From the NCBI GenBank assembly GCA_001818895.1, contig MHLB01000034.1, positions 1 to 6,867 on the forward strand: a stretch of DNA of 6,867 nucleotides, in the 5' to 3' direction. Source of the stretch: Candidatus Liptonbacteria bacterium RIFCSPLOWO2_01_FULL_53_13 (GTDB lineage: Bacteria > Patescibacteriota > Minisyncoccia > UBA6257 > 2-01-FULL-56-20). Of the stretch, positions 1 through 5,502 are shown piece after piece (the first letter of the stretch is position 1; every line of letters starts with the position of its first letter). Under the pieces are notes generated by a model, which had not been told where the DNA came from, ran no database searches, and was given only the letters and a program-made list of their open reading frames with translations. The position numbers and the translations under genes are program-made.

Positions 1-40
1 CACAAAAGAAAAAAGCGCTATCGCGCTTTTTTCTTTTGTG
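1..40 (-). terminator. Perfect 18-bp-stem hairpin terminator overlapping a gene end
   Basis: Positions 1-18 are the exact reverse complement of 23-40, with a four-base loop (19-22, TATC on the plus strand). The core is GCGC-loop-GCGC flanked by an A-rich tract on one side and a T-rich tract (six T, C, four T) on the other, so it has the shape of an intrinsic terminator in both directions. It lies at the end of the minus-strand nucleotidyltransferase gene, whose TAG stop (20-18) starts in the loop, and whose last six codons lie inside the stem. It would end that gene's transcript and could also stop transcription arriving from the left of the window. Confidence 0.88.
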
Positions 41-515
41 CGTTCTTTCCCCTACCCGCAAGTTTGAGATAATTTGCCAAAAGCCACGAGCTTGATTGCA
101 CCTTGCCTCCCGGACCTATATTGAATACCATTTCGCATCCGATTTCTTCGCACACCGGCACTTCGGGAATGTTTGATCTTCGCCGGTCGCCGCCGTTCGC
201 GAATATATGGGGCCTGATTTTCCTTAACTCGCTGCACACGCTCATATCTTCGGCGCCTTTCTTGTGCCCGGTGATCAAAACCTTGTCTACCGACCTGAGA
301 CCTTCAATGACTTCTTTCCGCTCTTTGTCTGTCATAAAAATATATCCCTTTTTTCTCTTCAGCCAGTTGTCGTTATTGAGAATCACCACCAGTTCATCGC
401 CAAGTTTCTTCGCCTCCTCAAACAGGCGCACATGCCCTACGTGAATGGGATCAAACCCGCCCGATACCGCAACGATAACTTTATTTTTGTCTTTCGCCCT
501 CTTTTGTGTTTTCAT
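18..515 (-). CDS. HxGH-motif nucleotidyltransferase (RfaE2/TagD-like cytidylyltransferase fold)
   Basis: This 165-residue cytoplasmic protein is a single-domain Rossmann-type nucleotidyltransferase. Visible signatures are the GGFDPIHVGH nucleotide-binding motif (residues 19-28, HxGH at 25-28), a lysine-rich segment LKRKKG (about 52-57), ANGGDR (106-111) and the late SSSWLL stretch (141-146), which matches the position of the ISSTxI-like motif of the family. Such enzymes transfer AMP or CMP from a nucleoside triphosphate to a phosphorylated sugar or alcohol; relatives include the heptose-1-phosphate adenylyltransferase half of HldE and glycerol-3-phosphate cytidylyltransferase. The length fits a stand-alone domain with no kinase half. 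The substrate cannot be told from sequence; the heptose genes in the window make a sugar phosphate plausible. It starts at ATG 515-513 with no clear Shine-Dalgarno, is divergent from the flippase gene, and its basic C-terminus (QKKKAR) is encoded by the terminator stem. Confidence 0.88.
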   Translation of the reverse strand: MKTQKRAKDKNKVIVAVSGGFDPIHVGHVRLFEEAKKLGDELVVILNNDNWLKRKKGYIFMTDKERKEVIEGLRSVDKVLITGHKKGAEDMSVCSELRKIRPHIFANGGDRRRSNIPEVPVCEEIGCEMVFNIGPGGKVQSSSWLLANYLKLAGRGKNAQKKKAR

Positions 516-554
516 TGATATGAATTGTGTTCGTTTGCCTCATACTCTACTCCA
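516..554. promoter_or_regulatory. Very short divergent intergenic region, presumed promoters for both flanking genes
   Basis: Only 39 bases separate the ATG of the nucleotidyltransferase (minus) from the likely ATG of the flippase (plus), so promoters for both must lie here or reach into the genes. On the plus strand CATACT (541-546) is a weak -10 candidate 8 bases before ATG 555, with TTGATA (515-520) upstream at a long 20-base spacing. On the minus strand CACAAT (positions 529-524) is a weak -10 candidate 8 bases before the ATG. Neither side has a Shine-Dalgarno. The boxes are poor matches and individually uncertain. Confidence 0.3.
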
Positions 555-2072
555 ATGGTGAAGAAAATCAAGGACTTCTTATTCTACAACACAACGGCTC
601 GCCAAACAGTCGCGAAAAACACCCTTTGGCTTTCCGTGAGCAACTTCGGCGGGCGCATTGTCCGTTCCATTCTCGTCATCTATGCCGCTCGCATCTTGGG
701 ACCGACGGAATGGGGCATATTCAACTATGCGATCACGATTGCCGCATTTCTCACGCTCTTTGTTGATGCGGGAGTCAATCAAACGATGATGCGGGAAAAT
801 GCTAAGACAACCGACCCAAAACACAAAATCGGCATTCTCTCTACTTCATTTTTTCTTAAGTGCGTACTGCTCACCGCAGGAATCTTCATAGTGCTCTTTA
901 TCGCCCCACGGATTCCGACTGCGGAAGCAGTTATGGCTGAGAAGGCTGCGGCGCTCTTCCCGTTTATCGCGCTTATCCTCGCCTTTGACACGCTTCGCCA
1001 ATTCGGATTCTCAGTCATTGACTCGGAAGAAAAAATGCAGTGGGAGGCGGGGCTGTTTCTTCTCACAAACCTTTCTATCGTGGGAGCGGGCTTCTTCGCG
1101 CTGACTCATGTGGGAACGGTAGTGTCTTTCACTGTCGCGTATGCGGCGGGCACCGGCATCGGGATGATTGCGACTTTCCTTGTTTTGCGTCACTACTTTA
1201 AGGGACTTCTCACAAACTTCACTAGGTCTCTTGTAAAACCCATTTTCTTTTCTGCGTGGCCGTTTGCCATCTCCGGCCTCCTTGGAATGCTCATGATCAA
1301 TACCGATGTAGTGATGATCGGATGGCTCCTATCCGCAGAAAACGTCGGTCTCTATTCAGCACCACAAAGAATTATACAACTTCTCTATCTCATTCCTTCC
1401 ATTATTTCAATAAGCATCTTGCCTGTATTCGCACGCCTTGCGAGAAACGACGACAAAAAAATGGCGCATATGCTTGAGTATCTCATAAGCGCGACATTCC
1501 TCCTCGCATTCCCGCTGGCAGCAGGAGGACTTCTCCTCGGGCAAAATATCATTAGCTTTATCTTCGGGGGCGGATTCGCCGCAGCAACGCTTTCGTTCCG
1601 GATTCTTCTTCTCACTCTCCTGATTGACTTTCCGGCAATTATCTTGAGTAACGCTATTTTCTCCTATAACAAGCAGAAGAAGCTCATCGTCTATAGCGCA
1701 CTCGGAGGATTTTCCAATGTTTTCTTGAACATTCTACTCATCCCCGTGTTCGGCATCGCCGGGTGTGCATTGGCAACATTGATCGCACAATGCATAAGCA
1801 ATATATATTTATGGCATACGATGAAGGCGTTGAATCCCATCGCCATATTCCCTCGGCTCAAAAATATCGCTATCGCCACCGCAGTCATGGCGGTAACCAC
1901 CTTTGGAATTTCCTTGCTTTCGATTCACATACTCCTCAATATCATTATTTCCGCATGCGCATATTTCGCCGTTCTTTACTTCCTTCGTGAGCCGGTACTC
2001 CGGGAAATAAAAGTTATGTTACGGCAAACCGTTTCAACCGAGCAAGCAGTGTATGAATCCGCTTCCGGATGA
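555..2072 (+). CDS. Polysaccharide/lipid-linked oligosaccharide flippase (Wzx/MATE-like, polytopic membrane protein)
   Basis: The product (505 residues from ATG 555) is an inner-membrane protein with roughly 12-14 hydrophobic segments along its length, the size and build of the polysaccharide-biosynthesis branch of the MOP exporter superfamily. A family hallmark is visible near the N-terminus: a cytoplasmic lead-in, a hydrophobic helix (about 34-47), then ARILGPTEWGIFNYA (45-59) leading into the next helix. Proteins of this family flip undecaprenyl-linked oligosaccharides from the cytoplasmic to the outer face. I chose ATG 555 because the protein from there begins with a typical basic amphipathic lead (MVKKIKDFL); an in-frame TTG at 525 would add ten residues with no family character. 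Its last 59 bases overlap the end of the convergent glycosyltransferase gene. The neighbours, a glycosyltransferase and sugar-nucleotide genes, support glycan export; the carried glycan is unknown. Confidence 0.9.
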   Translation: MVKKIKDFLFYNTTARQTVAKNTLWLSVSNFGGRIVRSILVIYAARILGPTEWGIFNYAITIAAFLTLFVDAGVNQTMMRENAKTTDPKHKIGILSTSFFLKCVLLTAGIFIVLFIAPRIPTAEAVMAEKAAALFPFIALILAFDTLRQFGFSVIDSEEKMQWEAGLFLLTNLSIVGAGFFALTHVGTVVSFTVAYAAGTGIGMIATFLVLRHYFKGLLTNFTRSLVKPIFFSAWPFAISGLLGMLMINTDVVMIGWLLSAENVGLYSAPQRIIQLLYLIPSIISISILPVFARLARNDDKKMAHMLEYLISATFLLAFPLAAGGLLLGQNIISFIFGGGFAAATLSFRILLLTLLIDFPAIILSNAIFSYNKQKKLIVYSALGGFSNVFLNILLIPVFGIAGCALATLIAQCISNIYLWHTMKALNPIAIFPRLKNIAIATAVMAVTTFGISLLSIHILLNIIISACAYFAVLYFLREPVLREIKVMLRQTVSTEQAVYESASG

Positions 2073-2880
2073 ATTCCGGCACGAACGCGTAGGCATACTG
2101 CAGTTCGTTGAACGCAAGCGCGAGATAATAGCGCGGGTACTTCCCTTTGTAGCGCTTCGTGATCATGAGCGATGCCTTGAGATGCGGGCGGATCTTTGAG
2201 ATGGAAGTATTCCCGCCCGTCATCGTGTAGTACGAGAAATATTCCGGAAAATTATAGAGTTTTCCGATAAGGCCCGCCTTGAGCCAAAAATCGCGGTCGC
2301 CGGAGTAGCGCGTCGTTTCGTCGTACCAGCCGACTTTTTCCCCCGTGCTTTTGCGGAAAAGCGTCGTGGAGTTCGCCATCGGATTGGAGAAAAGCATCTT
2401 GGCGCGGATCGCCTTGTCGGTTTCCGGTTTCAGATACCGGTATTTTTCCTTGCCGCGCTCGTCAACCACGATCACTCCCCCACCGCAACCGACATAATCG
2501 CGGTGCTCTTCCAGAAATTTGACCTGTTTCGCGAGTTTTTCGTTATCGCACCACGGGTCGTCATCGTCTATCATCGCGATATACTCCCCGCGTGCCACGC
2601 GGAATCCGGTATTGTAGTTTTTGGAAATCCCCTGATTCTCCCGGTTCCGCACGTACACGATGCGCTTTTCCCCCGACACCAGACCGCCTGTGGCGGACGG
2701 TGCAGGGTTTAACTTTTTCTGCCATGCTTCAACCACTTCCGGCGTTTCGTCGGTGGACCCGTCGTCCGCGATCACAATTTCCCAGTCCGTAAAGGTCTGG
2801 CGTTGTAAGCTTTCAATCGCGCGCGGGAGCATCTTCGCGCGGTTCCACGTGGCGAGAAGAATGGTTACTTTGGGAGGCAT
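2014..2880 (-). CDS. Family 2 (GT-A fold) glycosyltransferase
   Basis: This 288-residue enzyme has the full GT2 N-terminal signature: TILLATWNRAKMLPRAIESL (6-25), ADDGSTDETPEVV (38-50) with the nucleotide-binding aspartates D39/D40, and the metal-binding DXD-type motif IDDDDPW (104-110). SGDRDFWLKAG (193-203) sits where the family has its acceptor-side acidic (ED-like) motif. No membrane helix is evident, so it is probably a soluble or peripheral enzyme adding one sugar to a lipid-linked or surface glycan; donor and acceptor cannot be predicted. Residues 58-72 form an insertion relative to the usual spacing between the aspartate motif and the NxGISKNYN segment, and carry a palindromic repeat at DNA level. 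The ATG at 2880-2878 has no Shine-Dalgarno but a good extended -10 promoter 11 bases upstream. The 3' end overlaps the flippase gene by 59 bases. Confidence 0.93.
   Translation of the reverse strand: MPPKVTILLATWNRAKMLPRAIESLQRQTFTDWEIVIADDGSTDETPEVVEAWQKKLNPAPSATGGLVSGEKRIVYVRNRENQGISKNYNTGFRVARGEYIAMIDDDDPWCDNEKLAKQVKFLEEHRDYVGCGGGVIVVDERGKEKYRYLKPETDKAIRAKMLFSNPMANSTTLFRKSTGEKVGWYDETTRYSGDRDFWLKAGLIGKLYNFPEYFSYYTMTGGNTSISKIRPHLKASLMITKRYKGKYPRYYLALAFNELQYAYAFVPEFIRKRIHTLLARLKRFAVT
2678..2701. repeat. GC-rich palindrome inside the glycosyltransferase gene
   Basis: The core CCGCC-TGT-GGCGG (2684-2696) is a perfect five-base-pair inverted repeat with a three-base loop. ACC (2678-2680) and GGT (2699-2701) can extend the stem with an additional G-C pair and small bulges. 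On the coding strand it specifies Ser-Ala-Thr-Gly-Gly (residues 63-67), within a small loop-like segment rich in Pro, Ala, Gly and Ser that family members usually lack. I recall similar short palindromes scattered in and between genes of Parcubacteria-type genomes, but only one copy is present here, so its repeat nature is inference. Confidence 0.5.
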
Positions 2881-2891
2881 TGCAGGAATGA

Positions 2892-2920
2892 ATTGTAGCA
2901 GGTCATGGCGCGCGTGAAAA
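2892..2920 (-). promoter_or_regulatory. Extended -10 promoter for the glycosyltransferase gene
   Basis: On the minus strand TTTTCA (2920-2915, four of six matches to the -35 consensus) is followed by a 17-base spacer and TACAAT (2897-2892, five of six), with the extended TG one base before it (2900-2899). Initiation about seven bases downstream would give an untranslated leader of only about 4-5 bases before ATG 2880, so the message would be nearly leaderless, in line with the missing Shine-Dalgarno. Confidence 0.6.
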
Positions 2921-2982
2921 TAGCCAGCGATTCAACCGAGGGGTCTTTCGCGAGATACTTCCTTCCTTTTCTATGTCTGAAT

Positions 2983-2991
2983 TGTTACACT
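2983..2991 (+). promoter_or_regulatory. Extended -10 promoter for the HAD phosphatase gene
   Basis: TG (2983-2984), one base, then TACACT (2986-2991, four of six matches to TATAAT) forms an extended -10 element ending six bases before ATG 2998. Transcription would begin at or next to the start codon, giving a leaderless message. No convincing -35 box is seen at the usual distance (TTCCTT at 2963-2968 is a poor match). It shares the 117-base divergent gap with the minus-strand promoter at 2892-2920. Confidence 0.42.
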
Positions 2992-2997
2992 ATTTCT

Positions 2998-3714
2998 ATG
3001 CAAAATACTCTCAAGCCGATAAAAGGAATCGCTTTTGATCTTGAAGGTACCGTTGTGGACGTTGAAGCGTGCCATCACAACGGGCATATGCGCGCCGCGC
3101 GCGAGATGGGGGTTGAGCTTGGCAGTATTCAAAACGCCATCAGCACCGTGCTTCATTTTATTGGAGGACCGGACGACGCAATCGCAAAAGATATCTATAA
3201 ACTAAGCGATATGCGTCTTTCAGAAGAAGCGTTTGTGGGTGACTTTCTCGTCAAAGACAAAACATATTATCGCGAGCTTCTTGCGACCGCAGATGTAACT
3301 CCGCGCCCGGGGTTTCTGAAATTCCTTGAAGCTGTTCGTGCTGCAGGAATCAAAACGAGTATCGGTTCCTTAACGGCGCACGAAGAAGTGCAAATACTTC
3401 TGGACCGCTCGGGGCTTTCAAGGGTCTTTTCGCGCAGAGAAACGGTGTTGCGGGAAGACGTGAAAAACACGAAGCCCGCTCCGGACGTATTCATAGAAAC
3501 CGCACGACGAATGGGCATTGACCCTCAAGAACAGTTGGTATTTGAAGATTCTCCCCGAGGCGTGCAAGCTGCGCTCGCAGCGGGGTCGCAGGCGGTTGGT
3601 ATGCCGGTATACGAAGAGTCGGAGATCGCGGCGGCACTCGTTGCTGCAGGAGCCACGAAAACCTATCCTAATTGGAAGGCGGTTGATCTTTCTTTGATTC
3701 TCGGCAAGAGCTAA
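2998..3714 (+). CDS. HAD-superfamily subfamily IA sugar phosphatase/phosphomutase-like protein, candidate heptose-bisphosphate phosphatase
   Basis: From ATG 2998 the product is 238 residues, normal for the beta-phosphoglucomutase/sugar-phosphatase branch of HAD hydrolases with a helical cap between motifs I and II. Visible motifs: motif I FDLEGTVVD (13-21, nucleophile D14), motif II in SIGSLT (121-126, S124), motif III TKPAPDVF (158-165, K159) and motif IV VFEDSPRGVQAALAAG (181-196, E183/D184). Motif I is unusual: the second acidic residue is Glu16, where this branch has Asp as the general acid/base. A longer in-frame start at 2905 would add 31 residues without family character and overlap the promoter; the extended -10 just before 2998 supports the short form. 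In the context of GmhA, HddA and HddC, which need a 7-phosphatase, it may fill the missing GmhB step. That is inference; GmhB proper is a different HAD subclass. Its TAA overlaps the end of the hddC-like gene by four bases. Confidence 0.88.
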   Translation: MQNTLKPIKGIAFDLEGTVVDVEACHHNGHMRAAREMGVELGSIQNAISTVLHFIGGPDDAIAKDIYKLSDMRLSEEAFVGDFLVKDKTYYRELLATADVTPRPGFLKFLEAVRAAGIKTSIGSLTAHEEVQILLDRSGLSRVFSRRETVLREDVKNTKPAPDVFIETARRMGIDPQEQLVFEDSPRGVQAALAAGSQAVGMPVYEESEIAAALVAAGATKTYPNWKAVDLSLILGKS

Positions 3715-4457
3715 TTTTTCTCCGCAAGATTCTTTACGTACGCTTGCACGTTTGCATATCGCTCCGGCGTGCCGATATCCATAATGTAATCATCCGAGAG
3801 GTAGCCGGAAACGGTTTCTTTTTTTGCGATGACATCAGGCAAAAGCTGATGGTCAATCTCATAATATTGCTTCCGAGGAATATAGGATAAAATCCGTTCG
3901 TTAAACACATAGCATGCAAGAAGCGACAGGTCGGTAGGAAGGTTGTCCGGATGGGGTTTTTGCCACATTCGCGTAAATCGCATCTCTTTATCCACCTCTA
4001 TGAGGTCTGAATCATGAGGGTGGTCAGTGGGGCCGATCAGCACCATCCCGATGTGCCCCGCCCGTTTTGAGAACTCCTCCGCCATTTTCGCATAGTCAAT
4101 CAAGCTGAACATATCGCCGTATATTACGAAGAAGTTGTCGCGGAGCTTCCCGTCAAAATTTTTCACTCCCCCTGCCGTACCTAAAATGTCAGGGGTTTCA
4201 AGCGCGTAGGTGATTTTCACGCCCCATTTTGACCCGTCGCCGAAATAGCTCGTGATCGCGTCCGGCAGATAATGGAGGTTCACAAAAAAATCGGCGATAC
4301 CGTGTTTTTTAAACCGGAGGAGGTGGTGTTCCAGAAGTGGTTTCCCTTCGAACGGCGCCATCACTTTCGGAGCGTCTTTCACGACCGAACGGAGGCGCGT
4401 GCCCAATCCCGCTGACAAAATCACGGCTTGAGTAATCGGTGAAGTGTGTTCTTGCAT
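3711..4457 (-). CDS. hddC: D-glycero-alpha-D-manno-heptose-1-phosphate guanylyltransferase (HddC-type nucleotidyltransferase)
   Basis: This 248-residue cytoplasmic enzyme belongs to the sugar-phosphate nucleotidylyltransferase (NTP_transferase) family. It starts with AVILSAGLGTRLRSVVKDAP (11-30) followed by K31, the pyrophosphorylase signature in the variant with RSVVxDxPK that I associate with HddC/WcbM heptose guanylyltransferases; it also has LGTAGG (92-97), the metal-binding YGD (113-115) and DIGTPERY (227-234) near the C-terminus. The expected reaction is heptose 1-phosphate + GTP to GDP-heptose + pyrophosphate. It is the last gene of the minus-strand cluster, six bases after the HddA-type kinase, with no evident Shine-Dalgarno, and converges on the HAD gene with a four-base overlap. 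The family is clear; the exact sugar (heptose rather than mannose or glucose) rests on the motif and the gmhA/hddA neighbours. Confidence 0.85.
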   Translation of the reverse strand: MQEHTSPITQAVILSAGLGTRLRSVVKDAPKVMAPFEGKPLLEHHLLRFKKHGIADFFVNLHYLPDAITSYFGDGSKWGVKITYALETPDILGTAGGVKNFDGKLRDNFFVIYGDMFSLIDYAKMAEEFSKRAGHIGMVLIGPTDHPHDSDLIEVDKEMRFTRMWQKPHPDNLPTDLSLLACYVFNERILSYIPRKQYYEIDHQLLPDVIAKKETVSGYLSDDYIMDIGTPERYANVQAYVKNLAEKN

Positions 4458-4463
4458 CTGACG

Positions 4464-5489
4464 TTATCGGTTATTCGTCTCTTTGGTCTCGCGCAATACA
4501 AGAATGGTACCTTCGTCGGTAAGATGGAGCGGAAATTCGTCATATTTCTTTAGCGCGCGGCGAATGGCGCCATGCCGTGACTGTGGCGCAAGCATAAAAA
4601 GAAATCCTCCGCCTCCCGCGCCGCTCACGCGCCCTCCCCAAGCTCCTGCTCGCTTTGCTTTGGCATACATTGTTTCAATCTCATTGTTGGTGACGCCTGG
4701 TCCGAGATTCTTTTTAATTGTCCATTCTTTGTATAATAGCTCCGCGAAGCGTTTCAAGTCGCCTGCCGCAAATGCGCGCGCAGCGGGTTCCACGAGCCCC
4801 GCCATAGTCTTAAGATAAGGAAAAATCTCTTTCTCTCGTTTCGCTTGGTCTCCAAGAATGGCGGAGGCTGAGCGTGTGGTGCCGGTGCGGAACACGAGCA
4901 AATGGTCGTGAAATGCTTTTGTTTTTTGTAGCGAGATGCGGATCGGCTTGACTTCAACAAAACCATTTTTTTGGTACATCGTGTGGTTCGTGCCTCCGAA
5001 CGCGGCAACAAATTGATCTTGTTTGCCGATCGGCGCCCCGACTACGTCAATCTCGATATGCGCGGCAAGCTCCGCTATCCCTCGCACGGACATTCGTGCC
5101 CGCGTAAAAACTGCGAGGGCGTGAACAAGTCCGACTGTGAAGCTGCTTGACGATCCGAGTCCCGAGCCTCCTTGTCCCACATCGGAGAGCGATACGATTT
5201 CTATGCCATTTTTGATATGAAAATGCTTAAGGACGGCTCGTGCGCGCTCGTGGGTAAGCTCGTCTGCGCGGGACACACGTTCAAGTTTTTCGTGGATAAA
5301 AAGAATGTCCTCTCGATCCGTTTTTTTAACAATGATATGAATGTATTTATCAATGGTTGCATTCAAAATATGACCGGGGGTACGCCGATAAAAAGACGCG
5401 ATATCGGTCGACCCGCCGAGAAATTCCAATCTAAGAGGCGTGCGGGTGATGATCATCTCCGCATTATCATGCGTACCTCTTTTAGTCAT
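4464..5489 (-). CDS. hddA: D-glycero-alpha-D-manno-heptose-7-phosphate kinase (HddA-type GHMP kinase)
   Basis: The protein (341 residues from ATG 5489) is a complete GHMP-superfamily kinase. Motif 1 is RTPLRLEFLGGSTD (16-29), the ATP-binding motif 2 is GGSGLGSSSSF (107-117), IGKQDQF (154-160) carries the conserved acidic residue of this subgroup, and motif 3 is SGAGGGGFLF (289-298). The N-terminus IITRTPLR followed closely by LGGSTD and a FYRR segment is the pattern of HddA enzymes, which phosphorylate D-glycero-D-manno-heptose 7-phosphate at C1. The family usually begins close to this pattern, so Met12 (ATG 5456-5454, after a GGAG that directly abuts it) may be the real start; ATG 5489 leaves 13 bases after the gmhA-type gene. 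It sits between gmhA and hddC in one tight operon, which strongly supports the assignment. A paralogue lies on the other side of gmhA. Confidence 0.88.
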   Translation of the reverse strand: MTKRGTHDNAEMIITRTPLRLEFLGGSTDIASFYRRTPGHILNATIDKYIHIIVKKTDREDILFIHEKLERVSRADELTHERARAVLKHFHIKNGIEIVSLSDVGQGGSGLGSSSSFTVGLVHALAVFTRARMSVRGIAELAAHIEIDVVGAPIGKQDQFVAAFGGTNHTMYQKNGFVEVKPIRISLQKTKAFHDHLLVFRTGTTRSASAILGDQAKREKEIFPYLKTMAGLVEPAARAFAAGDLKRFAELLYKEWTIKKNLGPGVTNNEIETMYAKAKRAGAWGGRVSGAGGGGFLFMLAPQSRHGAIRRALKKYDEFPLHLTDEGTILVLRETKETNNR

Positions 5490-5502
5490 GTTTCATCTGT
5501 GC

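Noticed and set aside
525..554. Upstream TTG start for the flippase, adding ten residues.
   Set aside because: The extra segment has no Shine-Dalgarno and no family character, and ATG 555 gives a typical basic amphipathic N-terminus.
2057..2079. Overlapping small hairpins (ATCCG-CTTC-CGGAT and CCGGA-TGAAT-TCCGG) at the flippase stop codon, as a terminator.
   Set aside because: Stems are only five base pairs, the two forms exclude each other, and no T-tract follows on either strand, so an intrinsic terminator is not supported.
2905..2997. Upstream ATG start for the HAD protein, adding 31 residues.
   Set aside because: The family starts just before the motif I strand, the added residues look non-coding, and the region holds an extended -10 element directly before ATG 2998.
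3690..3730. Terminator between the convergent HAD and hddC ends.
   Set aside because: There is a short T-run after the HAD stop but no stable GC-rich stem just before it on either strand.
4483..4818. Plus-strand open frame antisense to the hddA-type gene as a separate gene.
   Set aside because: It lies wholly opposite a gene with clear kinase motifs and its translation has no recognisable domain; it is an antisense shadow. The same holds for the other opposite-strand frames inside confident genes.
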